Source: Pseudomonas nitroreducens (GTDB lineage Bacteria; Pseudomonadota; Gammaproteobacteria; Pseudomonadales; Pseudomonadaceae). Taken from it: DNA of 64,000 bases. The position numbers and the translations under genes are program-made. The stretch lies in assembly GCF_014204515.1 (NCBI RefSeq), contig NZ_JACHLI010000007.1, forward strand, positions 186,001-250,000. The letters are read 5' to 3'. How positions within the stretch are numbered: position 1 is the first letter of the stretch; each line of letters starts with the position of its first letter. Below the pieces are notes generated by a model that worked only from the letters and a program-made list of their open reading frames with translations, did no database searches and was not told the DNA's origin. Of this stretch, positions 35,068 to 43,675 are shown one piece after another.

Positions 35068-35979
35068 ATGATCAGACAACGCACCTTGAAGAACATCATC
35101 CGGGCGACCGGTGTCGGCCTGCACTCCGGGGAGAAGGTTTACCTGACCCTGAAGCCGGCTCCCGTCGATACTGGCATCGTGTTCTGCCGGACCGATCTCG
35201 ACCCCGTGGTGGAAATTCCCGCCCGTGCCTCGAACGTCGGCGAAACCACCATGTCGACCACCCTGATCAAGGGTGACATCAAGGTGGATACCGTGGAGCA
35301 CCTGCTCTCGGCCATGGCCGGCCTGGGTATCGACAACGCCTATGTCGAGCTGTCCGCGTCGGAAGTACCGATCATGGACGGCAGCGCAGGTCCCTTTGTA
35401 TTCCTGATCCAGTCCGCTGGCCTGCAAGAGCAGGAAGCGGCCAAGAAGTTCATCCGTATCAAGCGCGAAGTGACGGTGGAAGAGGGCGACAAGCGCGCCA
35501 CCTTCGTTCCGTTCGACGGCTTCAAGGTGAGCTTCGAGATCGATTTCGATCACCCGGTCTTCCGAGGTCGCACCCAGAAAGCCGTGGTGGATTTCTCCAG
35601 CACTTCCTTCGTCAAGGAAGTCAGCCGCGCCCGTACCTTCGGGTTCATGCGCGACATCGAGATGCTGCGTTCGCAGAACCTGGCGCTTGGTGGCAGCGTG
35701 GAGAACGCCATCGTGGTCGACGAGTATCGAGTGCTCAACGAAGACGGTCTTCGTTACGAGGACGAGTTCGTCAAGCACAAGATCCTGGACGCCATTGGTG
35801 ACCTGTACCTGCTGGGTAACAGCCTCATCGGCGAGTTCATCGGCTACAAGTCCGGTCACGCCCTGAACAACCGTCTCCTGCGTACCCTCATCGCAGACAA
35901 GGACGCTTGGGAAGTAGTGACCTTCGAGGACGCCAAGACCGCGCCGATCTCCTATATGCGACCCGCTGCGGCCGTATAA
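35068..35979 (+). CDS. lpxC: UDP-3-O-acyl-N-acetylglucosamine deacetylase
   Basis: A 303-residue zinc deacetylase and the committed step of lipid A synthesis. Zinc ligands are the His of VEHLLSAMAG (about residue 78) and the His and Asp of KHKILDAIGDLYLLG (about 237 and 241). The catalytic-base Glu lies just before the first His, and the second catalytic His is in YKSGHALNNRLL (about 264). Length fits the family. It follows ftsZ by 112 bases with its own probable promoter and has a terminator 30 bases after the stop codon. Confidence 0.98.
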   Translation: MIRQRTLKNIIRATGVGLHSGEKVYLTLKPAPVDTGIVFCRTDLDPVVEIPARASNVGETTMSTTLIKGDIKVDTVEHLLSAMAGLGIDNAYVELSASEVPIMDGSAGPFVFLIQSAGLQEQEAAKKFIRIKREVTVEEGDKRATFVPFDGFKVSFEIDFDHPVFRGRTQKAVVDFSSTSFVKEVSRARTFGFMRDIEMLRSQNLALGGSVENAIVVDEYRVLNEDGLRYEDEFVKHKILDAIGDLYLLGNSLIGEFIGYKSGHALNNRLLRTLIADKDAWEVVTFEDAKTAPISYMRPAAAV

Positions 35980-36007
35980 GGAACCTCCTCCTTTCAGCTA
36001 TAACTTC

Positions 36008-36035
36008 AAAGGCCACCCTCGGGTGGCCTTTTTTT
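36008..36035 (+). terminator. Terminator after lpxC
   Basis: AAAGGCCACCC (36008-36018) pairs with GGGTGGCCTTT (36021-36031), then more T. It closes the long ftsZ-lpxC region; the next gene is convergent. Confidence 0.9.
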
Positions 36036-36061
36036 ATGCCGGCTGTTTAGTGCCTGGCGGA

Positions 36062-36523
36062 TTACTCTTCGGACGGTTTCCGGCTGCGGCTGGCGAGGCG
36101 TTCGAGGGCGGCCTTGAGCTGCGGGTTGTTGCAGATGCCGTCGGCGGCCTCCTGCAAGGTGGCGGAAGCGGCGGCGGTCAGCTGGTTGGTATTGACCGGC
36201 CTTGCCGGCTGGGTGACCGGCTGCACCTTGAACAGGATGCGCACCAGCCCGGTGAACTCCTCGTGGGCGGCGAGTTGCCGCAGCAGGCGGTTCTGCTGGT
36301 AGCGCAGGCGCGTGGCCCAGTGGCCGTCGGTGACGACCAGCAGCAGGCTGCCCTCGCGCCAGGACGCGACGCGGCAGAACGGCCGTGCAGCCGGCTGCAG
36401 TTGCGCATCGAGCAGTTCCTGCAGGCGCGACAGACGCTGGGCCTGGACGAACAGCGACTGCAGCGGCTTGGCTTCGCGCAGCAGCTTGGTCATCGCCTGG
36501 GCGGGCAGGGGGCGGAAGGCCAT
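36062..36523 (-). CDS. DUF721 domain-containing protein
   Basis: A 153-residue protein of the DUF721 family (DciA-related in some bacteria, where DciA loads the replicative helicase DnaB). The domain covers about residues 8-100: LLREAKPLQSLFVQAQRLSR, then VASWREGSLLLVVTDGHWATRLRYQQNRLLRQL with the hydrophobic-GWATRLR-like block typical of the family. Whether this copy is the functional DciA is an inference, because pseudomonads lack DnaC and need such a loader. Start at 36523 (MAFRPLPAQAM). Convergent with lpxC, divergent from secA. Confidence 0.8.
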   Translation of the reverse strand: MAFRPLPAQAMTKLLREAKPLQSLFVQAQRLSRLQELLDAQLQPAARPFCRVASWREGSLLLVVTDGHWATRLRYQQNRLLRQLAAHEEFTGLVRILFKVQPVTQPARPVNTNQLTAAASATLQEAADGICNNPQLKAALERLASRSRKPSEE

Positions 36524-36727
36524 GGTGAGGAACCGGGGGATGAATAAGGAAAGATGGTAACAGATGCGGGTCGGGCCATAGGCCATCGTGGCCCTTGAAG
36601 TTGCCCGCCTGCGTCACCATATCACCCACACGGATCGAAAGTTGTCGCCCCATGCATTGCCGGAAAGCGCGCAGGATGCGAAGCTTCCAAGGATGACTTC
36701 GGCACTTTTCTCCCGGATGTTTCCGGG

Positions 36728-36733
36728 TAGAAT
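36728..36733 (+). promoter_or_regulatory. Possible -10 element of secA
   Basis: TAGAAT at 36728-36733 follows a small hairpin (CCCGGA...TCCGGG, 36712-36727) in the 290-base gap before secA. No convincing -35 is seen. The gap otherwise holds nothing recognisable. Confidence 0.3.
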
Positions 36734-36813
36734 GCCCGCTTCATTGCCGTTCCGCGCCGCGGCCAGCCAGTCGGGCAGCCCTCCAATTCTCCAGTTCGGA
36801 TGACCCAGTCGAT

Positions 36814-39567
36814 ATGTTTGCGCCTTTGTTGAAAAAACTCTTTGGAAGCAAGAACGAGCGCGAAGTGAAGCGCATGGCCAAGCAGGTCCAGGCCATCAAT
36901 GCACTCGAGCCCCAGATGGTCCCGCTTTCCGATGAGCAACTGAAGGCCAAGACCGAAGAGTTCAAGGCGCGCGTCGCCAAGGGCGAAACCCTCGACCAGA
37001 TCCTCCCGGAAGCTTTTGCCGTGGCCCGCGAGGCCGGCAAGCGCGTGATGGGCATGCGTCACTTCGACGTCCAGCTGATCGGCGGCATGTCCCTGCACGA
37101 AGGCAAGATCGCCGAGATGCGTACCGGTGAGGGCAAGACCCTGGTGGGTACCCTGGCCGTCTACCTGAACGCCCTGTCCGGCAAAGGCGTGCACGTGGTC
37201 ACCGTGAACGACTACCTGGCCCGCCGCGACGCCAACTGGATGCGTCCGCTGTACGAGTTCCTCGGCCTCACCGTCGGCATCGTCAGCCCGTTCCAGCCGC
37301 CGGAAGAGAAGCGCGCTGCCTACGCCTCCGACATCACCTACGGCACCAACAACGAATTCGGTTTCGACTACCTGCGCGACAACATGGCGTTCAGCCTGGA
37401 AGACAAGTTCCAGCGCGAACTGAACTTCGCCGTGGTCGACGAAGTGGACTCCATCCTCATCGACGAGGCGCGGACTCCGCTGATCATCTCCGGCCAGGCC
37501 GAAGACAGCTCCGAGCTGTACATCAAGATCAACAAGCTGATCCCGCGCCTGAAGCGCCATGTCGAGGAAGTCGAAGGCCAGGTGACCCAGCAGGGCCACT
37601 ACAGCATCGACGAGAAGACCCGTCAGGTCGAACTCAACGAACAGGGCCACGCCTACGTCGAGGAACTGCTGACCCAGAACGGCCTGCTGGCCGAGGGCGA
37701 GAGCCTCTACTCGGCGCACAACCTCAGCCTGCTGACCCACGTCTACGCCGCGCTGCGCGCCCACACCCTGTTCCACCGCAACGTGGAATACATCGTCCAG
37801 GGCGACCAGGTCCTGCTGATCGACGAGCACACCGGCCGTACCATGCCGGGCCGCCGCCTCTCCGAGGGCCTGCACCAGGCCATCGAGGCGAAGGAAAACC
37901 TGCCGATCCAGGCCGAGAGCCAGACCCTGGCCTCGACCACCTTCCAGAACTACTTCCGCCTCTACACCAAGCTGGCCGGCATGACCGGCACCGCCGACAC
38001 CGAGGCCTTCGAATTCCGCCAGACCTACGGCCTGGACGTGGTGGTGATCCCGACCCACCGGCCGGTTGCGCGTAAAGACTTCAACGACCTGGTCTACCTG
38101 ACCCAGGACGAGAAGTACGCCGCCATCATCACCGACGTGCAGCAGTGCCAGGCGCTGGGCCGTCCGATCCTCGTGGGTACCGCTTCGGTGGAGACTTCCG
38201 AGTACGTCTCGCAGCTCCTGGAAAAGGCCGGTATCCAGCACAAGGTCCTGAACGCGAAGTACCACGAGAAGGAAGCCGAGATCATCGCCCAGGCCGGTCG
38301 TCCGGGCTCGGTCACCATCGCCACCAATATGGCCGGTCGGGGTACCGACATCCTGCTGGGCGGCAACTGGGAAGTGGAAGTCGCCGCGCTGGAGAACGCC
38401 ACCGACGAACAGGTCGCGCAGATCAAGGCCGACTGGCAGAAGCGTCACCAGCAGGTCATCGAATCGGGTGGCCTGCACGTGATCGCGTCCGAGCGCCACG
38501 AATCCCGCCGTATCGACAACCAGCTGCGCGGCCGTGCCGGCCGTCAGGGCGACCCGGGCTCCAGCCGCTTCTACCTGTCGCTGGAAGACCACCTGATGCG
38601 CATCTTCGCCTCCGATCGGGTGAAGAACTTCATGAAGGCCCTCGGCATGCAGCCGGGCGAAGCGATCGAGCACCGCATGGTGACCAACGCCATCGAAAAG
38701 GCCCAACGCAAGGTCGAAGGCCGCAACTTCGACATCCGTAAACAACTGCTGGAGTTCGACGACGTCGCCAACGAGCAGCGCAAGGTGATCTACCACATGC
38801 GCAACACCCTGCTCGCGGCGGACAACATCGGCGAAACCATCGTCGAGTTCCGCGAAGACACGCTGAACAACACCATCAACAACCACATTCCGCCGCAGTC
38901 GCTGCCCGAGCAGTGGGATGTCGCCGGCCTGGAAGCTTCGCTGTACAGCGACTTCGGCCTGAAGCTGCCGATCCAGCAGTGGCTGGACGAAGACGACAAG
39001 CTCTACGAAGAGACCCTGCGCGAGAAGATCCTCGCCGAGCTGGTGGCCGCCTACAACGAGAAGGAAGACCTCGCCGGCGCCGAAGCCCTGCGCACCTTCG
39101 AGAAGCAGATGCTGCTGCGCGTGCTGGACGATCTGTGGAAGGACCACCTGTCCACCATGGATCACCTGCGCCACGGTATCCACCTGCGTGGCTACGCACA
39201 GAAGAACCCGAAGCAGGAATACAAGCGCGAGTCCTTCAACCTGTTCCAGGAACTGCTCAACTCCATCAAGCGCGACACCATCCGCGTGCTGTCCTTCGTT
39301 CAGGTGCGCCGCGAAGACCCGGCCGAAGAAGAAGCCCGTCTGCGCCGCGAAGCCGAGGAGATGGCCAAGCGCATGCAGTTCCAGCACGCCGAGGCGCCGT
39401 CCATGGACCAGGTCACCGGCGAGCCGGAAGAGGGTGAGCTGGCGGATATCACCGATAACGTGGTGCCGATGGAACCGGTCCGCAACGACGCCAAGATCGG
39501 CCGCAATGAGCCCTGCCCGTGCGGTTCCGGCAAGAAGTACAAGCACTGCCACGGTCAGGTGGAATAA
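36814..39567 (+). CDS. secA: Protein translocase ATPase SecA
   Basis: The 917-residue motor that pushes preproteins through SecYEG. Walker A is RTGEGKTLVG (Lys108, the same position as in E. coli), Walker B VVDEVDSILIDEARTPLIISG (about 207-227), and the second nucleotide-binding fold includes NMAGRGTDILLGGNW and RGRAGRQGDPGSSRF. The C-terminal zinc-binding tail CPCGSGKKYKHCHGQ (about 901-915), which contacts SecB, is intact. It is transcribed alone, with a 290-base gap upstream. In P. aeruginosa I recall an M23-peptidase gene just before secA; none is found here. Confidence 0.98.
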   Translation: MFAPLLKKLFGSKNEREVKRMAKQVQAINALEPQMVPLSDEQLKAKTEEFKARVAKGETLDQILPEAFAVAREAGKRVMGMRHFDVQLIGGMSLHEGKIAEMRTGEGKTLVGTLAVYLNALSGKGVHVVTVNDYLARRDANWMRPLYEFLGLTVGIVSPFQPPEEKRAAYASDITYGTNNEFGFDYLRDNMAFSLEDKFQRELNFAVVDEVDSILIDEARTPLIISGQAEDSSELYIKINKLIPRLKRHVEEVEGQVTQQGHYSIDEKTRQVELNEQGHAYVEELLTQNGLLAEGESLYSAHNLSLLTHVYAALRAHTLFHRNVEYIVQGDQVLLIDEHTGRTMPGRRLSEGLHQAIEAKENLPIQAESQTLASTTFQNYFRLYTKLAGMTGTADTEAFEFRQTYGLDVVVIPTHRPVARKDFNDLVYLTQDEKYAAIITDVQQCQALGRPILVGTASVETSEYVSQLLEKAGIQHKVLNAKYHEKEAEIIAQAGRPGSVTIATNMAGRGTDILLGGNWEVEVAALENATDEQVAQIKADWQKRHQQVIESGGLHVIASERHESRRIDNQLRGRAGRQGDPGSSRFYLSLEDHLMRIFASDRVKNFMKALGMQPGEAIEHRMVTNAIEKAQRKVEGRNFDIRKQLLEFDDVANEQRKVIYHMRNTLLAADNIGETIVEFREDTLNNTINNHIPPQSLPEQWDVAGLEASLYSDFGLKLPIQQWLDEDDKLYEETLREKILAELVAAYNEKEDLAGAEALRTFEKQMLLRVLDDLWKDHLSTMDHLRHGIHLRGYAQKNPKQEYKRESFNLFQELLNSIKRDTIRVLSFVQVRREDPAEEEARLRREAEEMAKRMQFQHAEAPSMDQVTGEPEEGELADITDNVVPMEPVRNDAKIGRNEPCPCGSGKKYKHCHGQVE

Positions 39568-39703
39568 CCCCTCCCGACCCTGATACCAACGCCGCGACCG
39601 GCCCTGCCGCTCGCGGCGTTTTGCTCATTTGATCCACCGATCAGATGATTCACCGACTCGATTCTCTGACTAGAGATTCTCTGACTCGATAGGAGCGCGC
39701 CAC

Positions 39704-40921
39704 ATGGCTGTTGGTCTCGGCCCCATGTCCACCCTGCACCCGGTCCCCGGTTTCGAACTCGGCATCGCCTCCGCCGGCATCAAGCGACCCGGCCGCAAGG
39801 ACATCGTGGTGATGCGCTGCGCCGAAGGCTCCACCGTGGCCGGCGTGTTCACCACCAACGCCTTCTGTGCCGCTCCGGTGATCCTCGCGCGCAAGCGCTT
39901 CCTGGGCCCGGTGCGCTACCTGCTGACCAACACCGGCAACGCCAACGCCGGTACCGGCGAGCCGGGTCTGGCCAATGCCAGCCGTACCTGCGCCAAGCTG
40001 GCCGAGCTGGCCGGCGTGCCGGAAATCGCCGTGCTGCCTTACTCCACCGGGGTGATCGGCGAGCCGCTGCCGGTCGAGAAGATCGAAGCCGCGCTGCCCG
40101 CCGCGCTGGCCAACCTGTCGGTGGATAACTGGGCCGACGCCGCCACCGGCATCATGACCACCGACACCCTGCCCAAGGGCGCCAGCCGCCAGTTCCAGCA
40201 CGATGGCGTGACCATCACCGTCACCGGCATCAGCAAGGGCGCCGGCATGATCAAGCCGAACATGGCGACCATGCTCGGCTACATCGCCACCGACGCCAAG
40301 GTGGCCCAGGCCGTGCTGCAGGACCTGCTGCGTGATGCCTCGAACAAGTCGTTCAACCGCATCACCATCGATGGCGACACCTCCACCAACGACTGCTGCA
40401 TGCTGGTTGCCACCGGCCAGGCTGCGCTGCCGGAAATCACCGCGGCCACTGGTGCGCTGTTCGCCGCGCTGAAGCAGGCGGTGCTGGAAGTCTCCATGGA
40501 ACTGGCCCAGGCCATCGTCCGTGATGGCGAAGGCGCCACCAAGTTCGTCACCGTGCAGGTGAACGGCGGCGCGACTCACCAGGAGTGCCTGGACGTCGGC
40601 TACGCCGTGTCCCACTCGCCGCTGATCAAGACCGCGCTGTTCGCCTCCGACCCGAACTGGGGCCGCATCCTCGCTGCCGTCGGCCGTGCCGGCGTGGCGG
40701 ACCTGGACGTGAGCCTGATCGACGTGTTCCTCGACGACGTGGCCATCGCCAGCCGTGGTTGCCGCGCCACCAGTTACACCGAGGACCAGGGCGCCAGGGT
40801 CATGGCCCAGGAAGAGATCACCATTCGCATCGATCTCGGCCGCGGCACCTGCAGCGAGACCATCTGGACCACCGACCTGTCCCACGAGTACGTGAAGATC
40901 AACGCGGAATATCGCACCTGA
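39704..40921 (+). CDS. argJ: Bifunctional glutamate N-acetyltransferase / amino-acid acetyltransferase ArgJ
   Basis: A 405-residue enzyme of the acetyl-recycling arginine pathway: it transfers acetyl from N-acetylornithine to glutamate. ArgJ cleaves itself at a conserved Ala-Thr bond; here it is in KPNMATMLGY with Thr189 as the new N-terminal nucleophile. The oxyanion-hole pair is in TNTGNAN (about 75-81). The C-terminal DPNWGRILAAVGRAG block is typical. Two copies of ATTCTCTGACT lie just upstream. Followed by heptamer repeats and a strong hairpin. Confidence 0.96.
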   Translation: MAVGLGPMSTLHPVPGFELGIASAGIKRPGRKDIVVMRCAEGSTVAGVFTTNAFCAAPVILARKRFLGPVRYLLTNTGNANAGTGEPGLANASRTCAKLAELAGVPEIAVLPYSTGVIGEPLPVEKIEAALPAALANLSVDNWADAATGIMTTDTLPKGASRQFQHDGVTITVTGISKGAGMIKPNMATMLGYIATDAKVAQAVLQDLLRDASNKSFNRITIDGDTSTNDCCMLVATGQAALPEITAATGALFAALKQAVLEVSMELAQAIVRDGEGATKFVTVQVNGGATHQECLDVGYAVSHSPLIKTALFASDPNWGRILAAVGRAGVADLDVSLIDVFLDDVAIASRGCRATSYTEDQGARVMAQEEITIRIDLGRGTCSETIWTTDLSHEYVKINAEYRT

Positions 40922-40931
40922 CGGCAGCGAC

Positions 40932-41014
40932 AAGCTTGAAGCTGCAAGCCATAAGCAAAAGCTTCCCGGCTTGCAGCTTGCAGCTTGCAGCTTGCAGCTT
41001 GCAGCTTGCAGCTT
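40932..41014 (+). repeat. Tandem CTTGCAG heptamer array with inverted arm
   Basis: Six perfect head-to-tail copies of CTTGCAG occupy 40970-41011. An upstream arm, AAGCTTGAAGCTGCAAGC (from 40932), is complementary to the array. In the frame GCTTGCA it fits the consensus GCYTGNA that also describes the units at 6977-7004. Confidence 0.85.
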
Positions 41015-41022
41015 TACGCCGG

Positions 41023-41065
41023 ATTCCCGATTTTCATGGATAGATGAAAATCGGGAATTTGTTTT
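41023..41065 (+). terminator. Long hairpin terminator after argJ
   Basis: ATTCCCGATTTTCAT (41023-41037) and ATGAAAATCGGGAAT (41044-41058) form a perfect 15-bp stem with loop GGATAG, followed by TTGTTTT. Confidence 0.85.
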
Positions 41066-41118
41066 CATGGCTGCCGCGCTCTAAGGTCTTCTGACCGACC
41101 CTCAAGAGCATCGCGTCC

Positions 41119-41748
41119 ATGTCCCTCACCCTGATCATCGGCAGCAAGAATCTCTCCTCCTGGTCCCTGCGCGGCTGGCTGGCCATGCAGCTCACCGGCG
41201 CCGAGTTCGAGGAAGTCCTCATTCCCCTCGGCGGTCAGGACGTCACCCGGCGTATCCGCGAACACTCGCCCAGCGGCAAGGTGCCGGCGCTCAAGTGCGA
41301 GCACGGGCTGATCTGGGACTCCCTGGCGATTGCCGAATACCTCGCCGAGCGATTCCCCGAAGCCCACCTCTGGCCCCGTGGCGAAGCCGCGCGCGCCCTG
41401 GCCCGTTCGGTTTGCGCCGAGATGCACAGTGGCTTCATGGCGCTGCGTTCGCACATGCCCATGGATATCCAGCGCAACCAGCCCCTGGTGGACGTGCCCG
41501 AGGCAGTGGAGGCGGACATCGCCCGCGTCGTTGAGCTGTGGGCGCTGTGCCGCCAGCAGTTCGGCCAGGACGGCCCGTTCCTGTTCGGCCACGCCAGCAT
41601 CGCCGATGCCTTCTACGCGCCCATTGCCACGCGCCTGCGCAGCTACTGCGTGACCCTGCCCATCGAGACGCAGAACTACGTGGATGCGATCTACGCCTGG
41701 CCGGCGTTCCGTCCCTGGCTGGACGCGGCGATGGTCGAACGCGCCTGA
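41119..41748 (+). CDS. Glutathione S-transferase family protein
   Basis: A 209-residue cytoplasmic GST-like protein. The N-terminal thioredoxin-like domain has SSWSLRGWLAMQLTGAEFEE (about 13-32) with the Ser typical of catalytic GSTs, and GKVPALKCEHGLIWDSLAIAEYLAERF (about 54-80) contains the glutathione-binding cis-Pro and the Asp-Ser pair. The C-terminal domain is helical (LFGHASIADAFYAPIATRLRSY). The substrate is unknown. ATG chosen at 41119 because it starts the family N-terminus MSLTLIIGSKNLSS. It precedes the Nudix-ThiE fusion gene by about 70 bases. Confidence 0.88.
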   Translation: MSLTLIIGSKNLSSWSLRGWLAMQLTGAEFEEVLIPLGGQDVTRRIREHSPSGKVPALKCEHGLIWDSLAIAEYLAERFPEAHLWPRGEAARALARSVCAEMHSGFMALRSHMPMDIQRNQPLVDVPEAVEADIARVVELWALCRQQFGQDGPFLFGHASIADAFYAPIATRLRSYCVTLPIETQNYVDAIYAWPAFRPWLDAAMVERA

Positions 41749-41819
41749 TCCCGGTCGCCAATGACGGTAGAATGCCCCTCTGCGCGGGCCCTGCCCGGAT
41801 CGGATTGAGGAGTAGCACT

Positions 41820-42779
41820 GTGAAACGAGTACATGTCGCCGCCGCCGTGATTCGCGGACTCGATGGCCGGGTACTGATCGCCCGCCGTCCGGACGACAAG
41901 CACCAGGGCGGACTCTGGGAGTTTCCCGGTGGCAAGGTGGAGGAGGGCGAAGCGGTGCAGGTCGCCCTGGCCCGCGAGCTGAAGGAAGAGCTGGGCATCG
42001 ACGTCGAGCAGGCGCGCCCGCTGATCCGCGTGCAGCACGACTACAGCGACAAGCACGTGCTGCTGGACGTCTGGGAAGTCTCCGCCTTCTCCGGCGCGCC
42101 CCATGGCGCCGAGGGGCAGCCGCTGGCCTGGGTCGCCCCGCGCGACCTGGTGGATTACGAATTCCCTGCGGCCAACGAGCCCATCGTGCAGGCCGCGCGC
42201 CTGCCCGATCGTTACCTGATCACTCCCGACGGCCTGGAAATCCCGCAACTGGTGCAGGGCGTGCGCGCTGCTGTCGCCAGCGGCATCCGCCTGATCCAGC
42301 TGCGCGCGCCGAACATGTACAGCCCTGAGTACCGCGACCTCGCCGTCGACGTGCAGGGCCTGTGCGCCGGCAAGGCGCAGCTGATGCTCAAGGGCCCGCT
42401 GGAGTGGCTGGGCGACTTCCCGGCGGCCGGCTGGCACCTGACTTCCGAGCAGTTGCGCAAGTGCGCGCCCAACGGCCGGCCGTTCCCCCGCGAGCGTCTG
42501 CTGGCGGCTTCCTGCCACAGTGCCGAGGAGCTGGAGCTGGCCGTGCGCATGGGTGTTGATTTCGTCACCCTGTCGCCGGTGCAGCCCACCGAGAGCCATC
42601 CGGGCGAGCCGGCACTGGGTTGGGAAGCGGCGGCCGAACTGATCGATGGGTTCAACCAGCCGGTGTTCCTGCTCGGCGGCGTCGGTCCGCAGGACATCGA
42701 GCGCGCCTGGCAGGCCGGTGCCCAGGGCGTGGCGGGGATTCGTGCGTTCTGGCCGAAGGCCGATCAAGCGCCGCACTGA
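41820..42779 (+). CDS. mutT: Nudix hydrolase fused to a ThiE-like domain (MutT-type)
   Basis: A 319-residue two-domain protein. Residues about 1-130 form a Nudix hydrolase with the full box GGKVEEGEAVQVALARELKEELGI (split as G-x5-E-x7-REL-x2-E-E-x-G), like MutT that removes 8-oxo-dGTP. Residues about 140-315 resemble thiamine-phosphate synthase (RYLITPDGL, GIRLIQLRAPN, FVTLSPVQPTESHPGEPALGW, FLLGGVGPQDIERAWQAGAQGVAGIRAFW). The second domain's chemistry is unproven. This fusion is common in gammaproteobacteria. The start is a GTG at 41820 after TTGAGGAGT. The gene is followed by REP repeats. Confidence 0.9.
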   Translation: MKRVHVAAAVIRGLDGRVLIARRPDDKHQGGLWEFPGGKVEEGEAVQVALARELKEELGIDVEQARPLIRVQHDYSDKHVLLDVWEVSAFSGAPHGAEGQPLAWVAPRDLVDYEFPAANEPIVQAARLPDRYLITPDGLEIPQLVQGVRAAVASGIRLIQLRAPNMYSPEYRDLAVDVQGLCAGKAQLMLKGPLEWLGDFPAAGWHLTSEQLRKCAPNGRPFPRERLLAASCHSAEELELAVRMGVDFVTLSPVQPTESHPGEPALGWEAAAELIDGFNQPVFLLGGVGPQDIERAWQAGAQGVAGIRAFWPKADQAPH

Positions 42780-42787
42780 AGGCTTGT

Positions 42788-42874
42788 TGTAGGAGCGAGG
42801 GGACGCCATCGTTATTGCTCGCGAACCGCTTGGCACCGATGCCCGGCTTGTTCGCGAGCAAGCTCGCTCCTACA
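42788..42874. repeat. REP pair, class GTAGGAGCGAGC
   Basis: The right arm, GTTCGCGAGCAAGCTCGCTC plus CTACA (42850-42874), is the reverse complement of the consensus element. The left arm (TGTAGGAGCGAG, 42788-42799, then GCTCGCGAAC, 42817-42826) is the same element with 17 extra bases replacing its CTT centre. Part of a 320-base gene-free gap (42780-43099). Confidence 0.85.
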
Positions 42875-42899
42875 GGTTGGCGCCGACATACCTCGTCAC

Positions 42900-43042
42900 G
42901 TAGGAGCGGAGCTTGTCCGCGATGTCCTGCCGCCGCCTCGGTGCTCGAACGTTATGCGCCATGAGTGGGCGTGATGCCGGGGACGCTACCCGGCAGAAAG
43001 TCTTCCGCCGCGTTGGATTTCGCGGACAAGGTCCGCTCCTAC
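42900..43042. repeat. REP pair, class GTAGGAGCGGAC
   Basis: Left arm GTAGGAGCGGAGCTTGTCCG (from 42900) and right arm CGCGGACAAGGTCCGCTCCT then AC (43021-43042) are inverted copies of a second, related palindromic element, TAGGAGCGGACCTTGTCCGC. The 95 bases between the arms show no feature. Confidence 0.8.
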
Positions 43043-43099
43043 GGCAGTTACCAACTCGCCGGCCGTTGTCGTCATTGCCGCAAGTGGCCGTGGGAAGGG

Positions 43100-43672
43100 T
43101 CAGGCCGGCTTTTCAGCAGCCTGCCAGAGAATCTCTTCCACGCCCTGGCGGCGGGCGATGAAGCGGGCGGCAACGAACAGCAGGTCGGATAGCCGATTGA
43201 GGTAGCGCAGGCCTGCGCCTTCCAGCGGTTCCTCGACATTCAGCTGCTGGCAGCGGCGTTCGGCGTTGCGCGCCTGGGCGCGGCACAGGTGGGCGAGGGC
43301 CACCAGGCGCGAGCCGCCGGGCAGGATGAAGTTCTTCAGCGGCCCGAGTTCCTCGTTCCAGCGGTCGATCACCGTTTCCAGCCGCTCGATTTCGGCGTCG
43401 TTCAGCGCACGGTACTCCGGCATCGCCAGCTCACCGCCGAGGTCGAACAGGCGATGCTGGATCGGTGCCAGGACGCCGATCACTTCCTCCAGCGCACTGC
43501 TGCGCGCCTCGTTCAGCCCGGCCAGCAGCAGGCCGAGGTGGCTGTTCAGCTCGTCCACCGCGCCCATGGCTTCCACCCGCGGGTGGTGCTTGGGCACGCG
43601 GCGGCCGTCGGCCAGGCCGGTTTCCCCGGCGTCGCCGGTGCGGGTGTAGATCTTCGACAGGCGATTGCCCAT
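43100..43672 (-). CDS. ATP:cob(I)alamin adenosyltransferase, PduO type
   Basis: A 190-residue trimeric enzyme that attaches the 5'-deoxyadenosyl group to cob(I)alamin, making coenzyme B12. The N-terminal ATP-binding motif KIYTRTGDAGETGLADG (about 7-23) with VEAMGAVDELNSHLGLL (about 33-49) and the helical-bundle motifs LVALAHLCRAQARNAERRCQ (about 124-143) and YLNRLSDLLFVAARF are all present. It is the last gene of a four-gene minus-strand set and starts 3 bases after the sensor-kinase stop, so it is surely co-transcribed, although no functional link is obvious. Confidence 0.93.
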   Translation of the reverse strand: MGNRLSKIYTRTGDAGETGLADGRRVPKHHPRVEAMGAVDELNSHLGLLLAGLNEARSSALEEVIGVLAPIQHRLFDLGGELAMPEYRALNDAEIERLETVIDRWNEELGPLKNFILPGGSRLVALAHLCRAQARNAERRCQQLNVEEPLEGAGLRYLNRLSDLLFVAARFIARRQGVEEILWQAAEKPA

Positions 43673-43675
43673 GGC

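Noticed and set aside
36588..36803. 71-codon plus-strand frame before secA
   Set aside because: No ribosome site and no similarity; it runs through the likely secA promoter region.
36622..39552. 976-codon minus-strand frame opposite secA
   Set aside because: Mirror of the SecA gene, without ribosome site or recognisable motifs.
40970..41011. Six-copy tandem repeat as a possible CRISPR array
   Set aside because: Units are 7 bases with no spacers and there are no cas genes.
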